Origin: Cryobacterium sp. N22
GTDB taxonomy: Bacteria; Actinomycetota; Actinomycetes; Actinomycetales; Microbacteriaceae
Length of the DNA: 64,000 nucleotides
Reading direction: 5' to 3'
Assembly (NCBI RefSeq): GCF_002929555.1
Contig: NZ_PJJP01000039.1
Span: forward strand, 310,001-374,000
Shown: piece after piece, positions 51,739 through 64,000 of the stretch
How positions within the stretch are numbered: position 1 is the stretch's first letter
How the letters are laid out: each line of letters begins with the position of its first letter
Program-made: the position numbers and the translations under genes
The notes under the pieces: model-generated
The model's input: only the letters and a program-made list of their open reading frames with translations
What the model was told of the DNA's origin: nothing
The model's database searches: none

Positions 51739-52848
51739 CTAGGCGACGGTGGTGCCGAAGAGCAGGCCGAGCAGGTAGGTGACCCCGGCGGCACCGAGGC
51801 CGATCACCAGTTGGCGCAGCGCGCGCTTCAGCGGCGGACCGCCGGAGAGCAGGCCGACGACGGCGCCGGTGGCCAGCAGCGCCAGCCCCACGAGAACCGC
51901 GGCGACGATGATCGCGGCGATGCCCTGCATGCCGAACAGATAGGGCAGCACCGGCAACAGGGCACCGGAGGCGAAGAAGCAGAAGCTGGAAATCGCGGCG
52001 CCCATGCCGGTGCCGATGGCCTCGTGCTCGTCGACCTCGGCGACGGTCGAGGCGTCCAACCGGCTCACATCGAGCGCACCGGTGGCGACGGCCACGGTGC
52101 GCAGCACCTCGCGGGCGTGCACCTCGGCCTCCTCGGGCGTCATGCCCTGGGCGCGGTAGACGAGGGTCAGTTCGTTGGCGGCCACGTCCAGGTGCGAGAG
52201 CACGCTGCGGGGGGCGGGGTTCGGGGTGGACGCCTCGAGGAGCTCGCGTTGGGAGCGCACCGACACGTACTCCCCCGCACCCATCGACAGGGCTCCGGCG
52301 AGGAGCCCGGCGATGCCGGTGAAGAGGATGGTGGCGGTGGGCACCCCGGTCGCCCCGATGCCCAGCACCAGGGCGAGGTTGCTCACCAGGCCGTCGTTGA
52401 CGCCGAACACCGCGGCCCGGAAGGTGCCGGACAGCCGCTGGCGGCCGCGGGCGGCCAGGCCGCGCACGACCTCCTCGTGGATGCTCTCGTCGGCGGCCAT
52501 GGCGCTGGTGGCGTCGGCATCCCCGTCGTAGGGCGAGCGGGCCTCGGCACGTTGGGCGAGCGCGAGCACGAAGACCGAACCGAACCGGCGGGCCAGCAGG
52601 CCCAGAACCCGGGTGCGCAGCGCACCCTTCCGGGGCGCGCCGACCCGATCGCCCAGCAGGTCGCGCCAGTGCGCCTCGTGCCGGCCCTCGGCCTCGGCGA
52701 GGGCCAGCAGAATCTCGCGTTCCTCCCCGGAACGCCGCCCGGCCAGGTCACGGTAGACGGCGGCTTCGGCCTGTTCATCGGCCAGGTAACGCCGCCACCG
52801 ACGGATGTCGGCCTCGGCGGGCGGGTTGACGTCGGCCACGGCGATCAC
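51739..52848 (-). CDS. Rubrerythrin-VIT1 fusion (Er/CCC1-type iron transporter)
   Basis: 369 aa, GTG start overlapping the stop of the 103-aa gene (GTGA). N-terminal ferritin-like domain: YLADEQAEAAVYRDLAG and EAEGRHEAHWRDL give two Exx(Y/H) iron sites. The C-terminal VIT1 domain has five hydrophobic segments with GVNDGLVSNLALVLGIGATG, SMGAGEYVSVRSQ and GTGMGAAISSFCFFASGALL. Family members move Fe2+/Mn2+ across membranes (MbfA, VIT1). Direction here is uncertain. It ends the gat transcript. Confidence 0.88.
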   Translation of the reverse strand: MIAVADVNPPAEADIRRWRRYLADEQAEAAVYRDLAGRRSGEEREILLALAEAEGRHEAHWRDLLGDRVGAPRKGALRTRVLGLLARRFGSVFVLALAQRAEARSPYDGDADATSAMAADESIHEEVVRGLAARGRQRLSGTFRAAVFGVNDGLVSNLALVLGIGATGVPTATILFTGIAGLLAGALSMGAGEYVSVRSQRELLEASTPNPAPRSVLSHLDVAANELTLVYRAQGMTPEEAEVHAREVLRTVAVATGALDVSRLDASTVAEVDEHEAIGTGMGAAISSFCFFASGALLPVLPYLFGMQGIAAIIVAAVLVGLALLATGAVVGLLSGGPPLKRALRQLVIGLGAAGVTYLLGLLFGTTVA

Positions 52849-53156
52849 GACTCCGGAGCTGCCTCGAGCGAGCCCTGCGACACGCGCGCCGATTCGTGCG
52901 GACCGGTGCCGTCGAGGCCGTAGAACGGTTCCTCGAAATGCACCACCCACACCGCCTCCTTACCCACGACGGGCGCGTAGAGCGCCGAGCCGACGAGTTC
53001 GCCGGGAGCGGTGATGACCCCGATCGGGTCCTCCACCATCGAGTCCGGGTAGCGGCTGCGGTCCAGCCGCACCACCACCTGCATGCCGACGCCGAACACC
53101 GCGGTCGCCCCCGTTGTAGCGGGGGCGTCCACGGGGCGGCGCTTCCAGAGGGCCAT
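52845..53156 (-). CDS. Hypothetical protein in the gat operon
   Basis: 103 aa. ATG 53156 overlaps the gatB stop (TAATG) and its stop overlaps the next gene's GTG. GMQVVVRLDRSRYPDSMVED, GVITAPGELVGSALY and VWVVHFEEPFYGLDG suggest a small SH3-like/beta-barrel. No family recognised. Position between gatB and the iron-transporter gene gives no clear job. Confidence 0.7.
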   Translation of the reverse strand: MALWKRRPVDAPATTGATAVFGVGMQVVVRLDRSRYPDSMVEDPIGVITAPGELVGSALYAPVVGKEAVWVVHFEEPFYGLDGTGPHESARVSQGSLEAAPES

Positions 53157-54691
53157 TACTCCGCTGACTCCGACGGGGCCGGCTCCGCCGCCGCACTGCC
53201 GGCGCGTTCGAGCACGAGCTCGCGCACCCTGGCGGCATCCGCCTGGCCGCGCATGGCCTTCATGACCGCGCCGATGACGGCGCCGGCGGCCTGCACCTTG
53301 CCGTCGCGGATCTTCGCGAGCACGTCGGGCTGGCCGGCGAGAGCCTCGTCGATGGCCGCGATCAGGGGGCCGTCGTCGCTCACCACGGCGAGGCCGCGGC
53401 TGGCGACGACCTCGCTGGGTGTGCCTTCGCCGGCGATGACGCCCTCGAGCACCTGGCGGGCCAGGCGGTCGGTGAGGGTGCCGTCGGTGATGAGTTCGAT
53501 CAGCGCGGCGACCTGCGCCGGCGTCACCAGGCTCTCGGCGGAGACGCCGGCGGCGTTGGCCAGGCGGGCGATCTCGCCGGTCCACCACTTGCGGGCGGAC
53601 TGGGCGGGCGCGCCGGCGGCGATGGTGGCCTCCAGCACGTCGAGGAGGTCGGAGTTGACGACATCCTGGAACTCGAGGTTCACGAAACCCCAAGCGGCCT
53701 GCAGCCGCTTGCGGCGGGCCGCGGGCGGCTCGGGCAGCGTGGCGCGCAGCTCTTCGACCCAGGCGCGCGACGGGGCGACGGGCACCAGGTCGGGCTCGGG
53801 GAAGTAGCGGTAGTCGTCGGCGTCGCTCTTGGGCCGGCCGGCGGAGGTGGTGCCGGTGTCCTCGTGCCAGTGCCGGGTCTCCTGGGTGATGGTGCCGCCG
53901 GCGTGTAGCAGCGCGGCCTGGCGCTGGATCTCGTAGCGCACGGCGCGTTCGACGCTGCGCAGCGAGTTGACGTTCTTGGTCTCGGTGCGGGTGCCCAGGA
54001 TGTTCGAGCCGCGCGGACGCAGCGACACGTTGGCGTCGCAACGAACGTTGCCCTCCTCCATCCGTGCGTTCGAGACGCCGAGCGCCTTGACGATCTCGCG
54101 GATCGCGGCGACGTAGGTCTTGCCGATCTCGGGCGAGTCGGCCTCGCCTCCCTCGATCATCTGGGTGACGATCTCCACCAGCGGCACGCCGCCGCGGTTG
54201 TAGTCCACCAGCGAGTAGTCGGCGCCCTGGATGCGTCCGGCGGCGCCGCCCATGTGGGTGAGCTTGCCGGCGTCGTCCTCCATGTGCGCGCGCTCGATGT
54301 CGACGGTCACCTGGCGGCCGCTTTCCAGCTCGATGGTGAGCTGGCCGTTGAACGCGATCGGCTCGTCGTACTGCGAGGTCTGGAAGTTCTTCGCCGTGTC
54401 GGGGTAGAAGTAGTTCTTGCGGGCGAACCGGCTGGTCTCGGCGATCTCGCAGCCGAGGGCCAGGCCCAGGCGGATCGAGGACTCGATGGCCTGGCGGTTC
54501 ACCTGCGGCAGCCCGCCGGGCAGGCCCAGGCAGGTGGGGCAGGTGTTGGTGTTGGCACCGGAACCGAATTCGTTGGCGCAGCCGCAGAACATCTTGGTCT
54601 TGGTGTTGAGTTCGACGTGCACCTCGAAGCCGAGCACCGGCTCGAACAGTTCGAGGGCCTTGTCGTAATCCATCAATTCGGCTTTCGCCAT
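53156..54691 (-). CDS. gatB: Asp-tRNA(Asn)/Glu-tRNA(Gln) amidotransferase subunit B
   Basis: 511 aa. tRNA-binding and kinase subunit of Gat[34 protein letters not shown] (zinc Cys set), [20 protein letters not shown] (nucleotide site), [13 protein letters not shown], and the helical + YqeY tail ([17 protein letters not shown]). Start overlaps the gatA stop by one base (TGATG). Needed where GlnRS or AsnRS is missing. Confidence 0.97.
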   Translation of the reverse strand: MAKAELMDYDKALELFEPVLGFEVHVELNTKTKMFCGCANEFGSGANTNTCPTCLGLPGGLPQVNRQAIESSIRLGLALGCEIAETSRFARKNYFYPDTAKNFQTSQYDEPIAFNGQLTIELESGRQVTVDIERAHMEDDAGKLTHMGGAAGRIQGADYSLVDYNRGGVPLVEIVTQMIEGGEADSPEIGKTYVAAIREIVKALGVSNARMEEGNVRCDANVSLRPRGSNILGTRTETKNVNSLRSVERAVRYEIQRQAALLHAGGTITQETRHWHEDTGTTSAGRPKSDADDYRYFPEPDLVPVAPSRAWVEELRATLPEPPAARRKRLQAAWGFVNLEFQDVVNSDLLDVLEATIAAGAPAQSARKWWTGEIARLANAAGVSAESLVTPAQVAALIELITDGTLTDRLARQVLEGVIAGEGTPSEVVASRGLAVVSDDGPLIAAIDEALAGQPDVLAKIRDGKVQAAGAVIGAVMKAMRGQADAARVRELVLERAGSAAAEPAPSESAE

Positions 54692-56238
54692 CAGACGGCT
54701 CCCCCTTCGGTTGCGAACATTTCGATGTTGGCCAGCGCGGGTGCCTGGCTGAGCAGGGTGTGCCCCCAGTGCGCCTCGAGCAGCTGCTCGACGGCGGCGC
54801 CGAACGTGTACAGGCGGGCGTCCGCGCGAGCGGGCGCCATCACCTGGAGGCCGACCGGCAGGCCGTCCTCGGGCGCGAGACCCATCGGCAGGCTCATGCC
54901 GGGGATGCCGGCGAGGTTGGCCGGGATGGTGGTGATGTCATTGAGGTACATTGCCATCGGGTCTTCGGTCTTCTCGCCGAACTTGAACGCCGTGGTGGGC
55001 GCCGTGGGCGACACGAGCAGGTCGACCTTGTCGAACGCGGCGGCGAAGTCGCGCTGGATGAGCGTGCGCACCTTCTGGGCACTGCCGTAGTAGGCGTCGT
55101 AGTAGCCGGCGCTGAGCGCGTAGGTGCCCAGGATGATGCGGCGCTTGACCTCATCACCGAAGCCGGCATCGCGGGTGGCCGCCATGACGCGTTCGCTGGT
55201 GAGCGGGCCGTCTTCGGGGTTGACCCGGATACCGAAGCGCACGGAGTCGAAGCGGGCCAGGTTGCTGGAGGCTTCGGCCGGCAGGATCAGGTAGTAGGCA
55301 GACACCGCGTACTCGAAGTTCGGGGCGCTCACCTCGCTGACGATCGCACCGGCCGCGGACAGCAGCGCCAGGGTCTCCTCGAAGCGCTGCTTGACGCCGG
55401 CTTGGAAGCCCGCACCGTTGAGCTCCTTGATCACGCCGATCCGCACCCCCTTGAGGGCACCGTCGGCCAGCCCGGCCTGGGCGGCGGCGGTCATCGACGG
55501 CCACGCATCCGTCAGCGACGTGGAGTCCAGCGGGTCGTGCCCACCGATCACGTCGTGCAGCAGGGCGGCGTCGAGCACCGTGCGGGTGACCGGGCCCACC
55601 TGGTCGAGCGAGGAGGCCAGCGCGATCGCGCCGTAGCGGGAGACGCCGCCGTAGGTGGGCTTGACGCCGACGGAGCCGGTGACGGCGGCGGGCTGGCGGA
55701 TGGACCCACCGGTGTCGCTGCCGAGCGCCAGCGGCGCCTCGAAGGCGGCGACGGCGGCCGCGGAGCCACCGCCGGAGCCGCCGGGGATGCGGTCCAGGTC
55801 CCACGGGTTGTGGGTGGGGCCGTAGGCGGAGTGTTCGGTGGACGAGCCCATCGCGAACTCGTCCATGTTGGTCTTGCCCAGCGGGATCAGGTCGGCATCG
55901 CGGATGCGCCGAACGACGGTCGCGTCGTAGGGCGGGATCCAGCCCTCCAGGATCTTCGACCCTGAGGTGGTGGGCATGTCGTGGGTGGCCAGCACGTCCT
56001 TGATGGCGATCGGCACGCCGGCCAGCGGGCCGAGCTTCTCGCCGGCGGCGCGACGGGCGTCGACCCTGGCGGCCGTGGCCAGGGCGGCGTCGCGGGCCAC
56101 GTGCAGGAACGCGTGCACGTCGGGCTCGACGGCATCGATGTGGTCGAGGTGGGCGCGGGTGACGTCGACGGAGCTGACCGAGCCGTCGGCGAGCAGGCCG
56201 GCCAGGGCGGCGGCGGTCTGGTTGATAAGACTGGTCAC
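54691..56238 (-). CDS. gatA: Asp-tRNA(Asn)/Glu-tRNA(Gln) amidotransferase subunit A
   Basis: 515 aa. Amidase-signature subunit that releases ammonia from glutamine. The Ser-cisSer-Lys triad: [12 protein letters not shown] (Lys), [17 protein letters not shown], and [16 protein letters not shown] (Ser). GTG 56238 ([11 protein letters not shown]) follows GAGGAG; the upstream frame is non-coding. The stop overlaps gatB. Confidence 0.97.
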   Translation of the reverse strand: MTSLINQTAAALAGLLADGSVSSVDVTRAHLDHIDAVEPDVHAFLHVARDAALATAARVDARRAAGEKLGPLAGVPIAIKDVLATHDMPTTSGSKILEGWIPPYDATVVRRIRDADLIPLGKTNMDEFAMGSSTEHSAYGPTHNPWDLDRIPGGSGGGSAAAVAAFEAPLALGSDTGGSIRQPAAVTGSVGVKPTYGGVSRYGAIALASSLDQVGPVTRTVLDAALLHDVIGGHDPLDSTSLTDAWPSMTAAAQAGLADGALKGVRIGVIKELNGAGFQAGVKQRFEETLALLSAAGAIVSEVSAPNFEYAVSAYYLILPAEASSNLARFDSVRFGIRVNPEDGPLTSERVMAATRDAGFGDEVKRRIILGTYALSAGYYDAYYGSAQKVRTLIQRDFAAAFDKVDLLVSPTAPTTAFKFGEKTEDPMAMYLNDITTIPANLAGIPGMSLPMGLAPEDGLPVGLQVMAPARADARLYTFGAAVEQLLEAHWGHTLLSQAPALANIEMFATEGGAV

Positions 56239-56242
56239 TGAG

Positions 56243-56539
56243 TTACTCCTCGTCCAGGATGGCGGGCACGCGGAACTTGTCGCCGGCACGATCGGGGGCG
56301 CCGGAGAGCGCCTGGTCGACGGTGAGCGACGGCACGACGACGTCGTCGCGGAACACATTCGTCAGCGGCATCGGGTGGCTGGTCGCCGGAACGTCGGGTG
56401 TCGCGACCTCGGCGACCCGGGCGACAGAGTCGACGATCTGGCCGAGTTCGACCGTGAGGCGATCGATTTCTGCCGAGCTGAGGTCGATCCGGGCGAGGTT
56501 GGCCAGATGCGCAACCTGCTCGGCCGTGATTTCAGACAT
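56243..56539 (-). CDS. gatC: Asp-tRNA(Asn)/Glu-tRNA(Gln) amidotransferase subunit C
   Basis: 98 aa. Short Gat[21 protein letters not shown], then [11 protein letters not shown] and [13 protein letters not shown], ending VPAILDEE. It clamps GatA to GatB. First of gatC-gatA-gatB; stop 4 bases before the gatA GTG. Confidence 0.95.
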   Translation of the reverse strand: MSEITAEQVAHLANLARIDLSSAEIDRLTVELGQIVDSVARVAEVATPDVPATSHPMPLTNVFRDDVVVPSLTVDQALSGAPDRAGDKFRVPAILDEE

Positions 56540-56575
56540 GAAACTCCCAAGAAAATCGAAGCGGAAGCTCCAATT

Positions 56576-58036
56576 CTATTCGTCGCCGTCGGTGGCCAGG
56601 TCCGCGTTGTCGGTGCCGATCAGCGCCATGTTGTGCAGGGACTCGCTTCCGGGCTCGAAATAGGCGTTGTGGCCGAGGGATCCGTCGAGCCAGGCGCCGG
56701 TGACGGCGTCGGTCCCGCCGTCGACGCCGAGGGCCCTGGCGCCGTACGAGGACGCGCCGGGGTCGCTGCCGAAGAACGCCGAGCTCACCGCCGGGTCCCA
56801 GTCGGCCTTGCCGACGAAGACGTTTCCGTTGGCGACCTTGAGCTTGTCAGCGGACTGGATCTCGCTGCCCGGGGACCCGACGACGACGAGAGCATCCACC
56901 TGCACCGACCCGTTGGCCAGGGCCATCAGCGAGACCGTCGAGCCGTAGGAGTGCGCGAACACCGAGATGAACGGCTGGTCGGCTCCCCGGCTGGCGCGAA
57001 CGCCGGCCCACGAGGTTTCGAGGAAGGAGGAGCCGGCGATGGCGCGGTCTCGTCCGCCGACGGAGAACAGGTCGGGCGCTTCGTAACCGATCCAGGCGAT
57101 CGTGGCCACGGTCTTCGCGGTGGTCGCCGCGGCATCCGGGTACCCCGCGACAAGCCGGGCGCCCGTGGCGGATGCCGGGGTGATGGGGTGTGTGACGGAT
57201 GCGGTCTTGCTGGCGGCGGGTTCCTGTGCCTGTGCGGCCAGGACCGCGCGCTGTTCGCGGTAGACGTCATCGGCCACGGTGGTCCAGTTGACCATCTGCG
57301 GCTCGACCAGGTAGTTCATCCCCGGCACCAGGTAGCCGATGTAGTCGGCGGTGTCCGGGTTGCCCAGGGCGATGGCCGCCCGGCCAGACCCGCTGGGGTC
57401 AAGCAGGATCAGGCTGCGTTTGGGCCCGCCGTCGCTGGGCTTCAGGGCCAGCTGGACCTGGCTGAGCATGGCCACCTGGCGGCTGGCAAGGGAGTGCTCT
57501 GCATCCGACGAATGGCTGTCGAGTGCCCGCTTGGCCTCGGCGAGTGACTCGTCCAGGTAGCGCTCGTTGGCGCGGCTGCGCTGCACCAGCGGTACGCCGT
57601 CGAGGTTGCCGACCAGCCGCGGCGTCGCGCTCGTGAGGGCGTCCCGCTGTGTGGGGTCAAGCAGCGTCCACCAGGCCGACACCACCGTGGCTTCGGGCGG
57701 GGTCGTGAGCAGCGTGTCGATGCGGGTGGGATACTCGGCCGCGAAGCGCCTCAGCTCCGGGACGGCCAGGTGGGACATCCCCACGAGCAGGTTCGACCCG
57801 GTCATGGTGCGCAGGGTGGCCACGTCGATGTCGATGGCGGCGGTCGATTGCGCCTCGAGCTGTGACCAGGCCGGCGAGGCGCCCAGGTCGCTCTGACGGT
57901 CGGAGATCCGGGCCGGAACGGTTTCGTGGACGCTGGCGCTGACGCTCACGCGCGAGAATTCGGGCACTACGACGGGCCCGCCCACCCCGACGAGGGCGAG
58001 CGAGGCAGTCAGCAGTGCAGCGGCCTCGAATAGCAC
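56576..58036 (-). CDS. Alpha/beta hydrolase, DUF1023-type, exported
   Basis: 486 aa, apparent GTG start. A hydrophobic N-terminus (ALLTASLALVGVGG) suggests a signal peptide or anchor. The nucleophile elbow is SVFAHSYGSTVSLMA (GxSxG variant HSYGS). VATIAWIGYEAPD and VVVGSPGSEIQ match DUF1023; the acid/His come in GLGHNAYF-like DGSLGHNAYFEPGS. Ester or amide hydrolysis outside the membrane is inferred. The ~180-residue central helical region is typical of the family. Confidence 0.85.
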   Translation of the reverse strand: MLFEAAALLTASLALVGVGGPVVVPEFSRVSVSASVHETVPARISDRQSDLGASPAWSQLEAQSTAAIDIDVATLRTMTGSNLLVGMSHLAVPELRRFAAEYPTRIDTLLTTPPEATVVSAWWTLLDPTQRDALTSATPRLVGNLDGVPLVQRSRANERYLDESLAEAKRALDSHSSDAEHSLASRQVAMLSQVQLALKPSDGGPKRSLILLDPSGSGRAAIALGNPDTADYIGYLVPGMNYLVEPQMVNWTTVADDVYREQRAVLAAQAQEPAASKTASVTHPITPASATGARLVAGYPDAAATTAKTVATIAWIGYEAPDLFSVGGRDRAIAGSSFLETSWAGVRASRGADQPFISVFAHSYGSTVSLMALANGSVQVDALVVVGSPGSEIQSADKLKVANGNVFVGKADWDPAVSSAFFGSDPGASSYGARALGVDGGTDAVTGAWLDGSLGHNAYFEPGSESLHNMALIGTDNADLATDGDE

Positions 58037-58234
58037 GATGCGTCCCGTCCCCTCCCGAACGAATGAACAGCAAACAGACTCGACGCCCCTGGCAAGTCAT
58101 GCGCTCTCAGCCTATCGAGCCGCGGGCGCCGCCACTGCCCCTCATTCAGGGCGATCCGGGGCATTCGGGAGCAATTTCACACCAGGGTTTCCGGCGGGTT
58201 TCCGGCTCGAGTACACCCGGACAGCTACCCAGAC

Positions 58235-58465
58235 TCAGAGGATGACGCTGCCCACGACCAATGCCGCGATGACCACGATCACACCGACCAGGACCCCCGT
58301 CGCGCGGCCGATGCGTCGGCGGCTGACGGTTCCCTTGTGCCAGGAGGATCGGGACACCCGGTCCAGATTCGGAAACAGCGCCTGGAACGGCGGTTCGCTG
58401 GGCTGGAGGAGCTCCGGAACCGTGGGTACGTCGGTCGGACGGTCATCATCCTTGATGGGGGTCAT
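58235..58465 (-). CDS. Small single-helix membrane protein
   Basis: 76 aa. Pro/Asp-rich head (PIKDDDRPTDVPTVPEL), basic region KGTVSRRRIGRATG and one C-terminal helix (VLVGVIVVIAALVVGSVIL). No family. Weak Shine-Dalgarno. The helix points to a membrane anchor with the head inside. Real gene probable, not certain. Confidence 0.55.
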   Translation of the reverse strand: MTPIKDDDRPTDVPTVPELLQPSEPPFQALFPNLDRVSRSSWHKGTVSRRRIGRATGVLVGVIVVIAALVVGSVIL

Positions 58466-58503
58466 GGTCGCAGCCTAGACCCGGCCCCGTTCCCGTCCCG
58501 ATC

Positions 58504-58573
58504 GCAACTGTTGCCCGTCCGGACATCTGCACCCGGCACACCGGACGCAGACGTCCGCTTCGGCAACAGTTGC
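58504..58573. repeat. Long intergenic hairpin, family B copy 3
   Basis: Arms GCAACTGTTGCCCGTCCGGA... and complement ...CGGCAACAGTTGC (some mismatches), loop ACCCGGCACACCGGAC as in the other copies. Located between the 76-aa gene and the end of the epimerase gene. Confidence 0.8.
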
Positions 58574-58609
58574 CTGGCCAGGGCCGGCGGGCGGGCGGGC
58601 CCGGGCCGG

Positions 58610-59614
58610 TCAGCCGGCAGCGAGTTCGGCCAGCAGGGCGACCTCGTCGGCGTCGGCCAGTCCCGCCCGGCGTGGGCCCTGCGGCACTCTGAGGCGCTCC
58701 CAGCGCAGGGTGTCGGCAAGGGTCTCGGCCAGCGGGCGGGTGACCAGTCCGGCGGCGCGGGCGGCGCTGCTGTCACGGGCGTTGAAACCGGCGAAGTCCG
58801 GCAGCGGCAGCCAGAGCGGCAGCGACCGGGCCCCGGACCAGGGCTCGACGTCGTGATCCAGCAGCCACCGGGCGTCCGCGCCCACGACCGGGCCGGTGTG
58901 CCCGGCGACGCCCCTCGCCACGGCCAGGTGTTCGGCGAGCGTCACCGCCTCCCCGGTCGTGTTGAACACCCCGCTGGCGCCGTCCTCGGCGGCGTCGACG
59001 ATCCACTCGGCCAGGTCGCGCACGTCGATCACCTGGGTGAACAGGCCGGGCACGTCCGGCACCAGCACACTGCCGTCCGTGGCGGCGGGCTGGCTGAAGC
59101 GCAACGGCCAGTAGCCGGTGCGGTCGAAGACGTCACCGGGGCCGCCGATCAGCCCCGACCGCGCGATCAGCGACCTGTCGGCGCCGAATCCGTCGAGCAC
59201 CCGTTCTTCACAGGCCACCTTTGCCTCGCCGTAGGTGTCCATGGATTCCATCACGTCACCCGCCAACGCCCCCAGCAGCCCGGCACTCTCGTCCTGCCCC
59301 GGCGTGGAGGTGTCGGCGTAGACATTGCCCGAGGACACGAAGGTGTACGAGGCGGCCCGGTCGCCGAGCGCCGCCACGGCCGAGGAGACCTGCCCGGGCT
59401 GCCGCGACACATCCACGACCACATCCCAGTCCTCGGCCGCCACCTGCGCGTACGCCCCCGCCCGGTCCCGGTCGCCCCGCACGAACCGGATGCCGGCCGG
59501 TGCGTTCCCGGAATCACCCCTGGCCAGGCAGGTGACCTTGTGGCCGTGGTGCATCGCCGCCGTCGCGATGGTGCTGCCGAGCCAGGCCGTACCGCCGAGG
59601 ATGAGGAATCGCAT
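58610..59614 (-). CDS. NAD-dependent epimerase/reductase family protein
   Basis: 334 aa. LILGGTAWLGSTIATAAM is the Rossmann motif (GxxxxG variant with Gly-Gly-Thr); VSSGNVYADTS and YGEAKVACEE carry the Ser and YxxxK. GVFNTTGEAVTLAE is typical of the extended SDR reductases of actinobacteria. ATG 59614 (MRFLILGGT) is preferred to the frame's earlier start. Substrate unknown. Confidence 0.85.
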   Translation of the reverse strand: MRFLILGGTAWLGSTIATAAMHHGHKVTCLARGDSGNAPAGIRFVRGDRDRAGAYAQVAAEDWDVVVDVSRQPGQVSSAVAALGDRAASYTFVSSGNVYADTSTPGQDESAGLLGALAGDVMESMDTYGEAKVACEERVLDGFGADRSLIARSGLIGGPGDVFDRTGYWPLRFSQPAATDGSVLVPDVPGLFTQVIDVRDLAEWIVDAAEDGASGVFNTTGEAVTLAEHLAVARGVAGHTGPVVGADARWLLDHDVEPWSGARSLPLWLPLPDFAGFNARDSSAARAAGLVTRPLAETLADTLRWERLRVPQGPRRAGLADADEVALLAELAAG

Positions 59615-59703
59615 GGGGCCAGCTAACCCAACTCCCGGTGCCCGCGGCAAGGGAGTTTCGCTCTGGGCACAGCCGAGCGGCTGATGCGCCAGCCGGTGTT
59701 GGC

Positions 59704-63217
<3,514 letters not shown>

Positions 63218-63220
63218 TGG

Positions 63221-64000
63221 TTAAGTGTACGCACGCGGCGCCGTGTCGGCCATCCCCGCGCCGATCGCCTGCGCCCAGGCAGCCGGAAGGGCGCTGATCA
63301 GGGCATCGACGTCGGCCTGGGTCGAGGTGCGGCCCAGGGTGATCCGCAGGGCGCTGCGGGCCTCGGCTTCGCTCCGGCCCATGGCGCGCAGCACATGCGA
63401 GGGCTCGGGGATGCCGGCCTGGCAGGCGGATCCCGTGGAGACCGACACCCCGGCCACGTCGAGCAGGAACAGGAGCGAGTCACCCTCGCAGCCGGGGAAG
63501 GTGAAGTGGGCGTTGCCGCACAAACGCCCGGCCGGGTCGGGATCGCCGTTGTACACGGCGGACGGCACCGCGGACTGCACCCCGGCGATCACGGCGTCGC
63601 GCAACAGGCTGAGCCGCCGGTTCTCGGCCTCGAGGTCGGCCGTCATCGCGGTGGCCGCCACCGCGAACGACACCGCCGCCGCCACGTCCTGGGTGCCGCT
63701 GCGCACCTGGCGCTGTTGACCGCCGCCGTGGATCAGCGGCACGACCGTGGCCGTGCGGGACAGCACCAGGGCGCCGATGCCCACCGGCCCGCCGATCTTG
63801 TGCGCCGAAACGCTCAGGGCGGACACCCCGACGGCGTGCAAGGCGGCGAAGTCGATCGGCACGTGACCGTAGGCGGAGATGGCGTCCACGTGCACCGGGA
63901 TGCCGGCGGCCGCGGCGAGCGCCGCGACCTCCTCGACGGGCTGCAGGGTGCCCACCTCGTTGTTGGCGGCCAGCAGGGTGACCAGCGCCACATCCTCAGG
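63221..64000 (-). CDS. Cysteine desulfurase (IscS/NifS-like), 5' end outside window
   Basis: 259 residues to the stop; the N-terminus is missing beyond base 64000. NNEVGTLQPVEEVAALAAA, VHVDAISAYGHVPIDF, ALSVSAHKIGGPVGIGAL (PLP Lys) and STGSACQAGIPEPSHVL (active Cys) define it. It takes sulfur from cysteine and hands it to MnmA next door (63217), and possibly Fe-S assembly. Confidence 0.93.
   Translation of the reverse strand, partial: PEDVALVTLLAANNEVGTLQPVEEVAALAAAAGIPVHVDAISAYGHVPIDFAALHAVGVSALSVSAHKIGGPVGIGALVLSRTATVVPLIHGGGQQRQVRSGTQDVAAAVSFAVAATAMTADLEAENRRLSLLRDAVIAGVQSAVPSAVYNGDPDPAGRLCGNAHFTFPGCEGDSLLFLLDVAGVSVSTGSACQAGIPEPSHVLRAMGRSEAEARSALRITLGRTSTQADVDALISALPAAWAQAIGAGMADTAPRAYT

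Noticed and set aside
58038..58478. A plus-strand frame opposite the DUF1023 start and the small membrane gene
   Set aside because: Arg/Thr-rich antisense frame without a ribosome binding site.

Overview
The window is a dense, high-GC stretch of actinobacterial chromosome. Several features point to Microbacteriaceae (a Cryobacterium/Leifsonia-like genus): paired ClpP1/ClpP2 next to ClpX and trigger factor, a mycothiol-type DsbA-fold nitroreductase, oligoribonuclease followed by tRNA-His, GatCAB, frequent GTG/TTG starts, and many small actinobacteria-type hypothetical proteins. The genus is inference from protein appearance only. I see no integrase, transposase, phage gene or CRISPR array. Most of the window is ordinary core chromosome with about 70 genes.

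Layout. 1-3.3 kb: the N-terminus of an AMP-binding ligase, a methyltransferase and an M3 peptidase. 3.3-8.1 kb: the proteostasis block tig, clpP1, clpP2, clpX (minus strand) followed by tRNA-Pro and tRNA-Gly. 8.2-13 kb: an SDR, L-lactate dehydrogenase, a membrane protein and a two-component locus in which the histidine kinase is intact but the response regulator is a pseudogene. 13-18 kb: amidohydrolase, PaiB-like protein, Fpg/Nei glycosylase, rpiB, a small secreted protein and a mycothiol nitroreductase. 18-32 kb: an MHS-type MFS transporter preceded by a tandem-repeat array, an unusual zinc-ribbon SDR, a DEDDh exonuclease, a DUF2332 protein, pepN-mscS-globin, a flavoprotein, tesB and a Rieske lipoprotein. 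32-43 kb: thioesterase, EttA, an SSB, aldo/keto reductase, membrane proteins, nadE, tRNA-Arg, a thioredoxin-like protein, orn, tRNA-His, a metallopeptidase and a degenerate S11 peptidase. 43-47.4 kb: a TPP-riboswitch-controlled ECF thiamine-type transporter operon, then four tandem intergenic repeats. 47.4-53 kb: a GerW-like protein, dinB, hypothetical genes, an LLM oxidoreductase and a TIGR03086 protein. 51.7-56.5 kb: a coupled gatC-gatA-gatB-unknown-Er/VIT1 operon. 56.5-64 kb: a DUF1023 hydrolase, an epimerase, then ligA-mnmA-cysteine desulfurase (window edge).

How genes work together. Tig and ClpXP1P2 form a folding/degradation module. Cysteine desulfurase supplies sulfur to MnmA for tRNA 2-thiouridine. 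GatCAB makes Gln-tRNA or Asn-tRNA by amidation. The TPP riboswitch governs YkoE-EcfA-EcfT uptake of thiamine or its precursor.

The most unusual content is non-coding. There are two related families of long intergenic hairpins, both with AACTGT near their outer ends (five copies). A third dispersed dyad element occurs once near 8.1 kb and four times in tandem at 46.9-47.4 kb. An array of four ~23-bp repeats lies directly upstream of the MFS gene. Coding oddities are an SDR without its catalytic Tyr fused to a zinc ribbon, an S11 peptidase without KTG, and a kinase with a broken partner regulator.
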